Source: JBQCHF01 sp051953655
GTDB lineage: Bacteria; Actinomycetota; Actinomycetes; Motilibacterales; Motilibacteraceae
Assembly: GCA_051953655.1 (NCBI GenBank)
Contig: JBQCIO010000279.1
Span: forward strand, 1-23,453
Length of the DNA stretch: 23,453 nt
Reading direction: 5' to 3'
The notes below the pieces were generated by a model, which ran no database searches, had not been told where the DNA came from, and worked only from the letters and a program-made list of their open reading frames with translations. A program made the translations under genes and the position numbers. Below, in pieces: positions 14,614 through 21,301 of the stretch; position 1 is the first letter of the stretch, and each line of letters starts with the position of its first letter.

Positions 14614-16047
14614 ATGTCCGCAGCGACGACGTCAGGGACCGGCAGCGGCGTCTCCAGCCGGAGCCGCTCCCGGGCGCTGCTGGGCACGGCGACGGTGGCG
14701 GCGCTCGGCGGCTTCCTCTTCGGCTACGACACCGGCGTCATCGGTGCCGCCCTGCTCTACCTCAAGCCCGCGTTCGGGCTCTCCCGCCTCCTGGAGCAGG
14801 TGGTCGTCGCCTCGCTGCTGCTCGGGGCCATCGTGGGCGTGCTGGTGGGCGGGGTCGTCGTCGACGCCGTGGGCCGCCGCCGCACGCTGCAGGCGGCCGC
14901 CGCGGTGTTCGCCACCGGTGCGCTGGTGTGCGCCGTGGCGCCCGGCGTGTCGGTGCTGGTACTGGCCCGGTTCGTGCTCGGCACGGCGATCGGCACCTCG
15001 TCGGTGGTCGTGCCCGGCTACATCGCCGAGATCGCCCCGCGCGAGACCCGCGGCCGGCTCGTGTCGATGAACCAGCTGATGATCACCGTCGGGATCCTCG
15101 TGTCCTACCTGGTCGGCTACGCCTTCGCGCCGGTCCAGGGGTGGCGCTGGATGCTCGGGCTGGCCGCGGTCCCGGCCGTCGTCATGCTGCTCGGGCTGCT
15201 GCGCCTGACCGAGAGCCCGCGCTGGCTGCTCGCCCGCGGCCGGGAGGAGGAGGCCCGGGCGGCGCTGGCCCGCACGCGCGGTCCGGCGGAGGTGGACGAG
15301 GAGGTCCGCGACATCCAGGCGCAGGCCGAGGCCGAGCAGCAGCTGTCCTACCGGGACCTGCTGCGCCCCGCGCTGCGCCCGGCTCTGGTGCTCGGCGTGG
15401 CCGTGGCGGCCACCAACCAGCTGGTGGGCGTGAACGCGGTCATCTATTACGCGCCGACCATCCTCGAGCAGGCCGGCTTCGGCAGCTCGGCGGCCATCCT
15501 CGCCTCGGTCGGCATCGGGGCGATCAACGTGCTGGTGACCGTGGTCGCGCTACTGCTGGTGGACCGCGTGGGGCGTCGCCCGCTGCTGCTGGGCGGCATC
15601 GTGGCGGTGGTGGCGGCGCTGCTCTTCCTCGGCGCGCTCTACCTGCTGCCGGACCAGCAGGGGCTGACCGGGGTGCTGCTCGTGGTCGGCCTGTGCGTCT
15701 ACATCGCCGCCTTCGCCGGCAGCCTGGGCCTGGCCATCTGGCTGGTGAACAGCGAGGTCTTCCCCACCGCGGTGCGCGGCAAGGCCGCCGCCTGCGGCAC
15801 GGTGACGCACTGGACGCTGGACTTCGCCATCTCCCTGAGCGTCCTCACCACGATCTCGTTGCTCACCCCGACCGGGCTGTTCTGGCTCTACGCCGGCTTC
15901 GGCGTCATCGGGCTGTTCGTGCTGGCCCGACGGCTGCCGGAGACGAAGGGCCGCAGCCTGGAGGACATCGAGCGCTCGCTGCGCGAGCAGGGCGGGGTGG
16001 GCGAGGTCGACCTGCGCCCGCGCGGCGCGGTGCCCAGCCGCGGCTGA
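14614..16047 (+). CDS. MFS sugar porter (proton-coupled sugar transporter)
   Basis: A 477-aa, 12-helix major facilitator of the sugar porter subfamily (XylE/GalP/GLUT-like), importing a hexose or pentose with protons. Motifs: GGFLFGYDTGVIGAAL (32-47), VDAVGRRRTL (83-92), ETRGRL (144-149), TESPRWLL (199-206), NQLVGVNAVIYYAP (268-281; the usual QQ pair is NQ here), DRVGRRP (317-323), and the C-terminal LPETKGRSLEDIE. The ATG at 14614 follows GGGAGG at 5-nt spacing; an upstream GTG would add an unconserved 27-residue extension. It is separated from phrB by 88 bp with a hairpin, so it may have its own promoter. The substrate cannot be told; the N for Q change in helix 7 may alter sugar preference. 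Confidence 0.93.
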   Translation: MSAATTSGTGSGVSSRSRSRALLGTATVAALGGFLFGYDTGVIGAALLYLKPAFGLSRLLEQVVVASLLLGAIVGVLVGGVVVDAVGRRRTLQAAAAVFATGALVCAVAPGVSVLVLARFVLGTAIGTSSVVVPGYIAEIAPRETRGRLVSMNQLMITVGILVSYLVGYAFAPVQGWRWMLGLAAVPAVVMLLGLLRLTESPRWLLARGREEEARAALARTRGPAEVDEEVRDIQAQAEAEQQLSYRDLLRPALRPALVLGVAVAATNQLVGVNAVIYYAPTILEQAGFGSSAAILASVGIGAINVLVTVVALLLVDRVGRRPLLLGGIVAVVAALLFLGALYLLPDQQGLTGVLLVVGLCVYIAAFAGSLGLAIWLVNSEVFPTAVRGKAAACGTVTHWTLDFAISLSVLTTISLLTPTGLFWLYAGFGVIGLFVLARRLPETKGRSLEDIERSLREQGGVGEVDLRPRGAVPSRG

Positions 16048-16127
16048 CCGGGTGCGGTCCGCGGTGGCGGCCGACCAGCCGCGCCCGACCAGCCGCGCGC
16101 GTTGCGCAGCCCGGGTCGGCCGGTCGA

Positions 16128-16133
16128 TAGCGT
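16128..16133 (+). promoter_or_regulatory. -10 element upstream of the TSUP gene
   Basis: TAGCGT would start transcription near 16141. From there GTG GTG ACC GGA CCG TGA is a 5-codon frame whose TGA overlaps the GTG start of the TSUP gene. Confidence 0.4.
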
Positions 16134-16154
16134 GGTCGGCGTGGTGACCGGACC

Positions 16155-16904
16155 GTGACGCTGCTGCAGGCCCTGGGGGTGGTGCTCGCCGGCGTGGCGG
16201 CCGGCACCATCAACGCCGTCGTCGGCTCCGGCACGCTCATCACCGTCCCCACGCTGCTGGCCGTGGGGCTGCCGCCGGTGGCGGCCAACGTGACCAACAC
16301 CGTCGGCCTGGTGCCCGGCTCGGTCACCGCGGTGATCGGCTACCGGCGCGAGCTGTCCGGCCAGCGACCGCGACTGCTGGACCTGGGGGTCTTCTCGCTG
16401 GTCGGCGCCCTGACCGGGGGCCTGCTCCTGCTCACGCTGCCCAGCAGCGTCTTCGACGCGGTCGTGCCGGTGCTGGTGCTGCTCGGGGTGCTGCTGGTCC
16501 TGCTGCAGCCGCGCATCGCCCGCTGGGTGGCCGGCCGCCGCGGTGGGCTGCGGCCCTACGGATGGGGCGTGCGGGCCGGGGTGCTGGCCGCCGGCGTCTA
16601 CGGCGGCTACTTCGGGGCGGCCCAGGGTGTCCTCCTCATCGCGCTGCTCGGCACGCTGGTCGACCACGACCTGCAGCGGGTGAACGCGGCCAAGAACGTG
16701 CTGGCCGGCCTGGTGAACCTGGTGGCCGGCGTGCTGTTCGTGCTGGTCGCCGACGTGCGCTGGACGGAGGCCCTCCTGATCGCCCTCGGCTCGGTCGCCG
16801 GCGGCTGGCTGGGGGCGCGGGTGGGCCGCCGCCTGCCGCCGCCGGTGCTGCGCGGCCTGGTCGCGGTGGTCGGCCTGGTCGCGGTGGTCCGGCTGCTCGC
16901 CTGA
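16155..16904 (+). CDS. TSUP family permease (TauE/SafE-like)
   Basis: A 249-aa integral membrane protein with about seven to eight helices in two related halves, as in the TSUP (UPF0721) family of sulfite, sulfoacetate or organosulfur exporters. The first repeat shows GTINAVVGSGTLITVPTLLAVGLPPVAANVTNTVGLVPGS (about 17-56) and the second GVYGGYFGAAQGVLLIALLG (about 147-166) with NAAKNVLAGLVNL after it. These are strong family marks. The GTG start at 16155 is the first in frame and lacks a good Shine-Dalgarno; it overlaps the end of a tiny leading frame that may couple translation. The substrate is not shown by sequence. It converges on the 78-aa gene across a GC-rich hairpin. Confidence 0.9.
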   Translation: MTLLQALGVVLAGVAAGTINAVVGSGTLITVPTLLAVGLPPVAANVTNTVGLVPGSVTAVIGYRRELSGQRPRLLDLGVFSLVGALTGGLLLLTLPSSVFDAVVPVLVLLGVLLVLLQPRIARWVAGRRGGLRPYGWGVRAGVLAAGVYGGYFGAAQGVLLIALLGTLVDHDLQRVNAAKNVLAGLVNLVAGVLFVLVADVRWTEALLIALGSVAGGWLGARVGRRLPPPVLRGLVAVVGLVAVVRLLA

Positions 16905-16949
16905 GGTGGTCATCGGCGGCCGACCGGGCCGCCACCTGACAGGCCGATG
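16904..16949. terminator. Terminator region, TSUP/78-aa gene
   Basis: GGCGGCC (16915-16921) and GGCCGCC (16927-16933) form a perfect 7-bp stem with a 5-nt loop; alternative pairings AGGTGG/CCACCT and CATCGGC/GCCGATG overlap it. It lies between convergent genes. It lacks the GATC motif of the other palindromes. Confidence 0.6.
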
Positions 16950-16965
16950 CCTGCTGGGCCGGTGC

Positions 16966-17202
16966 CTACCGAGCCGGGGTGGGACGTCCCTGCCGCCGGC
17001 CGGCGGACTCCTGGCGGGCGATGTAGCGCAGCTGGCTCTCGGTCAGCTGCAGGCGGCGGGAGCCACGGGCGTAGGTGCGGGCCACCGCCCCGGCGCGGTC
17101 CTCACCGCTGAGCGGTCCGCCGCCCTGCAGCGCCGAGCGACCCGGACGACCGGTGCTGCCGGCCGAGCGAGACGGTCCGTACGGTCCATTCGGTCCGTTC
17201 AT
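16966..17202 (-). CDS. 78-aa basic protein, coupled to the GAF gene
   Basis: A 78-aa product that I do not recognise. It opens with MNGPNGPYGPSRS, a tripeptide repeat encoded by a 9-bp-like DNA repeat, followed by Gly/Ser-rich sequence (11-33) and a basic, probably helical C-terminal half, YARGSRRLQLTESQLRYIARQ (44-64), ending in RRQGRPTPAR. There is no membrane helix or signal peptide. Its ATG overlaps the TGA of the GAF-domain gene (ATGA), and AGGAGG lies just ahead, so translation is coupled and the two proteins are likely made together. It might bind the GAF protein or nucleic acid. No other support for a function is present. Confidence 0.72.
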   Translation of the reverse strand: MNGPNGPYGPSRSAGSTGRPGRSALQGGGPLSGEDRAGAVARTYARGSRRLQLTESQLRYIARQESAGRRQGRPTPAR

Positions 17203-18299
17203 GGGGTCCTCCTGGTGGCTGCGGAGCCGGCTGGGTTGGTGGTGGCTGGGTTGGTGGTGGCTGGGCTGGTGGTGGCAGGTCTGCTGGTGATCGGTCTGCT
17301 GGGCGCGTGGCTTCGGGGCGGGGTGAGGGTGGACGCGGCGACGGCGGGCCCGTCGGTCGGGGAGCCGAGGGCGGACGGCGCGTCCGCGGCCCAGCCGAGC
17401 AGGTCGACCAGGACCCGGGCGGCCACCTCGGCGGCGGCCACCAGCTCGTCGCCGACGTCGGGGCCGAGCAGGTCGGGATCCGCGTCCCGGCTGGAGGCGC
17501 TGAGCACGCCGACCGGGGTGCCGTCGCGGGCGAGCACCGGGACCGCCACGACCTGGCGCAGCGCGGCGTAGCGGGAGCGGCGCCGCTCGGGCAGGTCGGC
17601 GACGTCGGCCTGGACCTGCCCACCCGTGACCGCGACCAGCGCGCCGGAGGACCAGGCGCGACCCACGGCGCCCTGCCCCGGCCGCCAGACGTCGTCGTCG
17701 TAGTGCTGGCGCGGCGGGTCGAGCACCGGAAGGAGCAGCCCGTCCTCCCCGGGCAGGTAGAGGCGCAGGTTGGCGGCCTCCAGCGCACCGCTGCCGAGGT
17801 CTCCGAGGTGGGCCATGAGCAGCTCGCCGGCGAGGTAGCGGCTGGCGTGGAGGACGTCGGGCGGCAGTCCGGCCGGGTCCGGCCGGGCCCAGGCGCCGGT
17901 GGCCGTGCCGCTCACGACCGTGACGACCGCACCCCCGGCCACGGCCGAGCTGGTGGAGAGCTGGGTCTGCAGCTGGGTCTGCAGCTGGGTCTGGACCGCG
18001 GCCAGGCGCGCGGACAGGGCATCGATCGCGTCCTCCTGGGCGCCCAGGCGGGACTTCAGCGTGAGCAGCCCGGCGACGGAGGCCTCGGACAGGTCGGGGG
18101 CGAGCAGCAGGACCACCAGAGCGAGCCAGCCCAGCACGACGACGTCGCCGGCCTGCGGCGGCCGGCAGCCGCCGGACGTGCACACCCTCAGCCAGCCCAG
18201 GCCCGCCGCGGCGGTGCCCAGCAGCACCAGCAGCACGGCAGCCCCCCAGCGCGCCGGACGGGTGCGCTCGAGCAGCGGGCGGGGCGGGGGCGTGGACAT
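17199..18299 (-). CDS. GAF-domain membrane protein with two helices
   Basis: A 366-aa protein, unnamed. Two membrane helices (about 18-37 and 51-67) are joined by a short outside loop VCTSGGCRPP with C40 and C45 possibly paired. A coiled coil (86-115) includes QTQL three times, encoded by a 12-bp DNA repeat. A GAF domain (about 150-303) shows GQGAVGRAW (208-216) and VVAVPVLARDGTPVGVLSASS (250-270). The C-terminal tail is a Thr/Pro repeat, ATTNP-like, encoded by a 15-bp repeat. There is no kinase, HTH or cyclase domain, so it is a sensor without a visible output. The ATG at 18299 has TAACGT 7 nt upstream; an alternative GTG lies at 18308. The 78-aa protein follows with ATGA overlap, a likely partner. 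Confidence 0.88.
   Translation of the reverse strand: MSTPPPRPLLERTRPARWGAAVLLVLLGTAAAGLGWLRVCTSGGCRPPQAGDVVVLGWLALVVLLLAPDLSEASVAGLLTLKSRLGAQEDAIDALSARLAAVQTQLQTQLQTQLSTSSAVAGGAVVTVVSGTATGAWARPDPAGLPPDVLHASRYLAGELLMAHLGDLGSGALEAANLRLYLPGEDGLLLPVLDPPRQHYDDDVWRPGQGAVGRAWSSGALVAVTGGQVQADVADLPERRRSRYAALRQVVAVPVLARDGTPVGVLSASSRDADPDLLGPDVGDELVAAAEVAARVLVDLLGWAADAPSALGSPTDGPAVAASTLTPPRSHAPSRPITSRPATTSPATTNPATTNPAGSAATRRTP
17229..17303 (-). repeat. 15-bp tandem repeat coding for ATTNP units
   Basis: Five in-frame 15-bp units begin at 17229 (GGCTGGGTTGGTGGT, twice exact, once with one change, then two diverged copies). Each encodes five residues of the Thr/Pro tail of the GAF protein. Such arrays vary in copy number by slippage without breaking frame. 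Confidence 0.85.
17959..17994 (-). repeat. 12-bp tandem repeat coding for QTQL units
   Basis: AGCTGGGTCTGC occurs three times with one end change. On the minus strand it encodes QTQL within the coiled coil of the GAF protein, and could change the length of the linker between membrane and GAF domain. Confidence 0.8.
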
Positions 18300-18306
18300 G
18301 CCTGGC

Positions 18307-18312
18307 ACGTTA
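18307..18312 (-). promoter_or_regulatory. -10 element, GAF gene
   Basis: TAACGT on the minus strand ends 7 nt before the ATG at 18299. It overlaps the alternative GTG start at 18308, which argues for the ATG. Confidence 0.45.
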
Positions 18313-18356
18313 GGGGTGGGGTCCGACAGGACGGGGTGCCCGGCCCACGCGGCAGC

Positions 18357-18390
18357 TCGAGGCCCGCGTCGAGGCCCGTCGAGGCCCGCC
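18357..18390. repeat. Short tandem repeat in the GAF/TrmH gap
   Basis: TCGAGGCCCG occurs three times at 18357, 18369 and 18379 with 12- and 10-bp spacing, between the two divergent promoters. Possible slippage array or a cluster of sites for a DNA-binding protein. Confidence 0.5.
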
Positions 18391-18417
18391 GGCGACGAGC
18401 CCGCGCCGGCTGCGCGA

Positions 18418-18423
18418 GAGGAT
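18418..18423 (+). promoter_or_regulatory. -10-like element, TrmH-family gene
   Basis: GAGGAT ends 6 nt before the GTG at 18430, sharing AGGNTGACGG with the glgM and NfeD promoters. The first base departs from TANNNT. The same bases (AGAGGA) could instead serve as a ribosome-binding site. Confidence 0.35.
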
Positions 18424-18429
18424 GACGGC

Positions 18430-19278
18430 GTGAGCGCTGCCGGTCCCGACCCCGTCGTCGACGTCGCACCGGTGGTCGTGGACGACCCGGCCGACCCCCG
18501 GCTGCGCGACTACGTGGGACTCACCGACGTCGAGCTGCGCTCCCGGCGCGAACCGGCCGAGGGGCTGTTCCTGGCTGAGGGCGAGAAGGTGATCCGCCGC
18601 GCGGTCGCGGCCGGCTACCCGATGCGCTCGATGCTGCTGTCGGACAAGTGGCTGCCGGCGATGACTGATGTCGCCGCCCGCTGCGGGGCTCCGGTCTACC
18701 TGGCGTCCACCGGGCTCCTCGAGCAGGTGACCGGCTACCCGGTGCACCGGGGCGCGCTGGCCTCGATGGGGCGCCGGCCGCTGCCCGACGTCGGCGCGCT
18801 GCTGGCGGGCTCCCGGCGGGTCGCCGTGCTGGAGGACGTCAACGACCACACCAACGTGGGAGCCATCTTCCGCGGCGCGGCGGCGCTCGGCGTCGACGCC
18901 GTGCTGCTCACCCCGCGCACGGCCGACCCGCTCTACCGGCGCTCGGTCAAGGTGTCCATGGGGGCGGTCTTCAGCGTGCCGTGGGCCCGCTTCGAGCGCT
19001 GGCCCCGGGACCGCGAGCTGCTGCGGGAGGCGGGGCTGCGGGTGCTCGCGCTCACGCCGGCCGAGGACGCCGTGCCGCTGGACCGGCTGGCCCCGGCCGA
19101 CGTCGACCGCTGCGCCCTGGTGCTGGGCGCGGAGGGACCGGGTCTGCGCCCGGCCACCCTGCGCGACGCCGATCTGCGCGTGCGCATCCCGATGGCGGCC
19201 GGGGTGGACTCGCTCAACGTGGCTGCGGCGGCCGCCGTGGCCTTCTACGCGGTGGGGACGGCGGCGGGGCAGCGATGA
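18430..19278 (+). CDS. TrmH-family RNA 2'-O-methyltransferase
   Basis: A 282-aa SPOUT (TrmH/SpoU) enzyme that methylates the 2'-hydroxyl of a nucleotide in tRNA or rRNA using S-adenosylmethionine. Residues 30-110 form the substrate-binding N-domain (LFLAEGEKVIRRAV at 46-59, an L30e-like fold). The catalytic domain shows motif 1 EDVNDHTNVGAIFRGAAALG (135-154; N142, R148), motif 2 VLGAEGPGL (231-239; E235) and motif 3 IPMAAGVDSLNVAAA (253-267), which builds the knotted SAM pocket. All are intact. GTG 18430 is chosen because the upstream sequence in frame is non-conserved and runs into the divergent gene. The exact RNA target is not shown. Its end lies in a 14-bp tandem repeat. Confidence 0.93.
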   Translation: MSAAGPDPVVDVAPVVVDDPADPRLRDYVGLTDVELRSRREPAEGLFLAEGEKVIRRAVAAGYPMRSMLLSDKWLPAMTDVAARCGAPVYLASTGLLEQVTGYPVHRGALASMGRRPLPDVGALLAGSRRVAVLEDVNDHTNVGAIFRGAAALGVDAVLLTPRTADPLYRRSVKVSMGAVFSVPWARFERWPRDRELLREAGLRVLALTPAEDAVPLDRLAPADVDRCALVLGAEGPGLRPATLRDADLRVRIPMAAGVDSLNVAAAAAVAFYAVGTAAGQR

Positions 19279-19300
19279 CGGGGCAGCGATGACGGGGCAG
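19266..19300. repeat. 14-bp tandem repeat at the TrmH gene end
   Basis: GGGGCAGCGATGAC occurs at 19266-19279 and 19280-19293, with a third partial GGGGCAG. The first copy contains the stop codon. It is a fresh-looking duplication in the gap before the converging DUF2203-like gene; no terminator hairpin is seen there. Confidence 0.8.
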
Positions 19301-19309
19301 TGAGGGCGC

Positions 19310-19672
19310 TCAGTCGGGCAGGCGGCGGCGGCCGGCGAAGCCGAGGTCGGTGCGGTGGTACCAGCACAGGTCCTCGTCGCCCTCGAGCCAGCACAGGTCC
19401 ACCGGCCGGCCGTCGAGCTCGCTGGGGAAGTCGACCAGCAGCGGGGCGATGCCCTTGAGCTCGGCGCCGGTGGCCTGGACCTCGGCGAGCAGCTCGTCCA
19501 GCCGGGCCTGGGCGAACTTCAGCTCCGGGCGCCCGCCCAGCGAGGTGCTCGGCCCGCCGTTCAGCGCGGCGGACAGCTCGGTGGCGTCGGCGCGCAGCGC
19601 GACGATCTGCTCGAGGACCGGCATCAGCTCGACCAGCTCGGCCCGCGCCTCGGCCACGGTGAACAGACCCAC
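19310..19672 (-). CDS. DUF2203-like protein
   Basis: A 120-aa soluble protein. It begins GLFTVAEARAELVELMPVL, continues as helices (ATELSAALNGG, KFAQARLDELLAEVQATGAELKGI), and ends LLVDFPSELDGRPVDLCWLEGDEDLCWYHRTDLGFAGRRRL. The DFP...R...LCW...WYH...GFAGRR string is what I recall as the hallmark of DUF2203, a small family in actinobacteria and other phyla with no assigned role. The GTG at 19672 starts at the conserved N-terminus, with CAGGGT 8 nt upstream; another GTG 18 bases upstream is possible. The 97-aa membrane protein gene lies 115 bp upstream on the same strand. Confidence 0.8.
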   Translation of the reverse strand: MGLFTVAEARAELVELMPVLEQIVALRADATELSAALNGGPSTSLGGRPELKFAQARLDELLAEVQATGAELKGIAPLLVDFPSELDGRPVDLCWLEGDEDLCWYHRTDLGFAGRRRLPD

Positions 19673-19787
19673 GGGGGAGAACCCTGCCACGAGTGGACCT
19701 CTGCCCGCCGCCGCCCCGTCCCACTCGTCCGCACTCGCCCGCCGGTTGCCCGCCGACGGCCCGCCGGTTGTCCGCGCCGGGTGTCGG

Positions 19788-20081
19788 TTAGCGACGGCGG
19801 TGCAGGAGGCCGAGCACCAGCGCGGTGACGGCGGCGCCGAGGACGGCCCCGGCCGCGCCGCTGGTGGCGCCGAGGAACGGGAGCAGCCCGAACAGCACGA
19901 ACACCCCGACCGCGGCCACCGCGCCGGCCACGGCGGCCCGGCTGAGGGCGCCACCGGACGAGGACGGCTCCTCGCGCCGGGCCGGCGCCTTGCCGCGCTG
20001 CGGGGCCGGTGCGCCGGAGAGCGACTGCTCGACCTCGGCCAGCAGGGCGTCGATGTCGTCGGGTCGGTCGTTGCGCGCCAT
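19788..20081 (-). CDS. 97-aa two-helix membrane protein
   Basis: A 97-aa protein of unknown role. A charged N-terminus, DRPDDIDALLAEVEQSLSG (5-23), is followed by a Pro/Arg-rich linker (24-50) and two membrane helices (about 56-75 and 80-94), ending in RRR inside the cell by the positive-inside rule. No family is recognised. The ATG at 20081 has CAGGAT 6 nt upstream and GGAG in the same place, so leadered or leaderless reading is possible. It lies 73 bp downstream of the LacI-family gene, beyond a hairpin, so it probably has its own promoter. Confidence 0.75.
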   Translation of the reverse strand: MARNDRPDDIDALLAEVEQSLSGAPAPQRGKAPARREEPSSSGGALSRAAVAGAVAAVGVFVLFGLLPFLGATSGAAGAVLGAAVTALVLGLLHRRR

Positions 20082-20087
20082 GGCTCC

Positions 20088-20093
20088 ATCCTG
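20088..20093 (-). promoter_or_regulatory. -10-like element, 97-aa gene
   Basis: CAGGAT on the minus strand ends 6 nt before the ATG at 20081. The first base departs from TANNNT. Confidence 0.3.
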
Positions 20094-20108
20094 ACCCACG
20101 GGTGCCAC

Positions 20109-20139
20109 CCCGAGAAGGCCGTCAGGCCGTCGCCTCGGG
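20109..20139 (-). terminator. Terminator hairpin after the LacI-family gene
   Basis: CCCGAG (20109-20114) and CTCGGG (20134-20139) enclose a second stem GGCC-GTCA-GGCC. It lies 16 nt beyond the regulator stop. No T-run follows. Confidence 0.6.
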
Positions 20140-20154
20140 CCTGGACACGACTCC

Positions 20155-21174
20155 TCAGGATGTGGGGGGCGCGGTGGTGCCGCGCACCACCAGGTGCGTC
20201 GGCACGACCACCTGGGGTGTGTCCACCACGGCTCCGCGGGGGCTGGCCAGGGCCTGCACGAGGTGGCGGGCGGCCAGCCGGCCCTGCTCGCGCACCGGCT
20301 GCGCCACCGTGGTCAGCTCGAACAGCTCGGCCATCTCGTGGTCGTCGATGCCGACCACCGACAGGTCCTCGGGCACCCGCAGCCCGAGCGTGCGGGCCGT
20401 GCTCAGGACGCCGAAGGCCATCTCGTCGGAGGCCGCGAAGATCGCGGTCGGGCGCTCGGGCCGGGTCAGCAGCCGGCGGGCCGCGGCCTGACCGCTCGCG
20501 ACCGTGAAGTCCCCGTGGGCGACGGCCTGCCGGGGCACCGGGACGCCGGCCGCCGCCATCGCGTGCCGGTAGCCCTCGAGGCGGTCCCGCGGGGTCGTGA
20601 AGTGCAGCTCGTCGTGGCGGCTGCCGGTGATGAAGGCGATCCGCCGGTGCCCCAGCCCGAGCAGGTGCTGCGTCGCCGTGCGCGCCGCCTCGACGTCGTC
20701 GATCCGCACGCTGGCGTAGCCCGGCGCCGCGAAGCCCACGACGGCCAGGGGCCCGCCGAGGCCGCGGAGCGAGGAGAGCTCGACCGCCTCGAGGGGGAGC
20801 GAGCCGAGCACCAGCACGGCGTCGACCCGCTTGGCCAGCAGGTGGCCGGAGAAGACCCGCCGGCGCAGCAGCTCGTCGCCGCCGAGGTTGTAGAGCAGCA
20901 GGTCGTAACCGGCCCCGCGCAGCACCTCCTCGGCGCCCTGCACCACGTTCGCGAAGAACCAGCGGGTCACGAAGGGCACGATCGCCCCGACGGTCATGGT
21001 GCGCCCGCTGGCCAGGCTCGCTGCGCTGGCCGAGGCGACGTAGCCGAGGTCGCGGGCGGCCTGCTCCACCCGGACCCGGGTCTCCTCGGACACCCGGGGC
21101 AGGCCGCGCAGGGCGCGCGAGACCGTGGCCACGCTGACCCCGGCGGTCTGGGCGACCTCCCGGATGCTCGTCAC
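20155..21174 (-). CDS. LacI-family transcriptional regulator
   Basis: A 339-aa repressor-type regulator. The N-terminal helix-turn-helix is SIREVAQTAGVSVATVSRAL (3-22), then a hinge helix near 47-58 (ASASAASLASGRT) and a periplasmic-binding-like sugar domain: TVGAIVPFVTRWFFANVVQGAEEVL, VRIDDVEAARTATQHLLGLGHRRIAFI, AIFAASDEMAFGVL, SVVGIDDHEMAELF. These are all typical. GTG 21174 is chosen because AGGAAGG lies upstream and the HTH should start within the first residues. It sits just downstream of two sugar permeases with a hairpin between, so it most likely controls that transporter in response to the imported sugar. No clear LacI operator was found within the window. Confidence 0.93.
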   Translation of the reverse strand: MTSIREVAQTAGVSVATVSRALRGLPRVSEETRVRVEQAARDLGYVASASAASLASGRTMTVGAIVPFVTRWFFANVVQGAEEVLRGAGYDLLLYNLGGDELLRRRVFSGHLLAKRVDAVLVLGSLPLEAVELSSLRGLGGPLAVVGFAAPGYASVRIDDVEAARTATQHLLGLGHRRIAFITGSRHDELHFTTPRDRLEGYRHAMAAAGVPVPRQAVAHGDFTVASGQAAARRLLTRPERPTAIFAASDEMAFGVLSTARTLGLRVPEDLSVVGIDDHEMAELFELTTVAQPVREQGRLAARHLVQALASPRGAVVDTPQVVVPTHLVVRGTTAPPTS

Positions 21175-21247
21175 GGCACGGCCTTCCTGCACGCCGGCGA
21201 GCACGCGGGCGAGCTGGTGCGAGGGGGAGGGGGGAGGTGAACGGCCA

Positions 21248-21288
21248 CCCGGTCCGGCCCCGCCCGACGGGACGGGAGCCGGACCGGG
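21248..21288 (-). terminator. Terminator after the permease operon
   Basis: CCCGGTCCGGC (21248-21258) and GCCGGACCGGG (21278-21288) are perfect 11-bp arms around a 19-nt loop that can itself fold (CCCG/CGGG). It lies 14 nt beyond the permease stop and upstream of the regulator gene, so it separates the two transcripts. Confidence 0.75.
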
Positions 21289-21301
21289 GACCCCTGTGGG
21301 A

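Noticed and set aside
12438..14687. Open frame of 749 codons on the minus strand
   Set aside because: It lies opposite the photolyase and transglycosylase genes, has low-complexity Arg/Gly/Pro/His composition and no family motif; a GC-bias shadow.
18422..18433. Mini-frame ATG ACG GCG TGA overlapping the TrmH start
   Set aside because: Three codons are too few to judge, and the bases are also explained by the -10/GACGG spacing shared with other promoters.
19689..19728. Inverted repeat ACGAGTGG/CCACTCGT upstream of the DUF2203-like gene
   Set aside because: The 24-nt loop and partial overlap with the start region make a hairpin or operator role weak; direct repeats GCCCGCCGGTTG at 19737 and 19759 nearby are likewise only noted.
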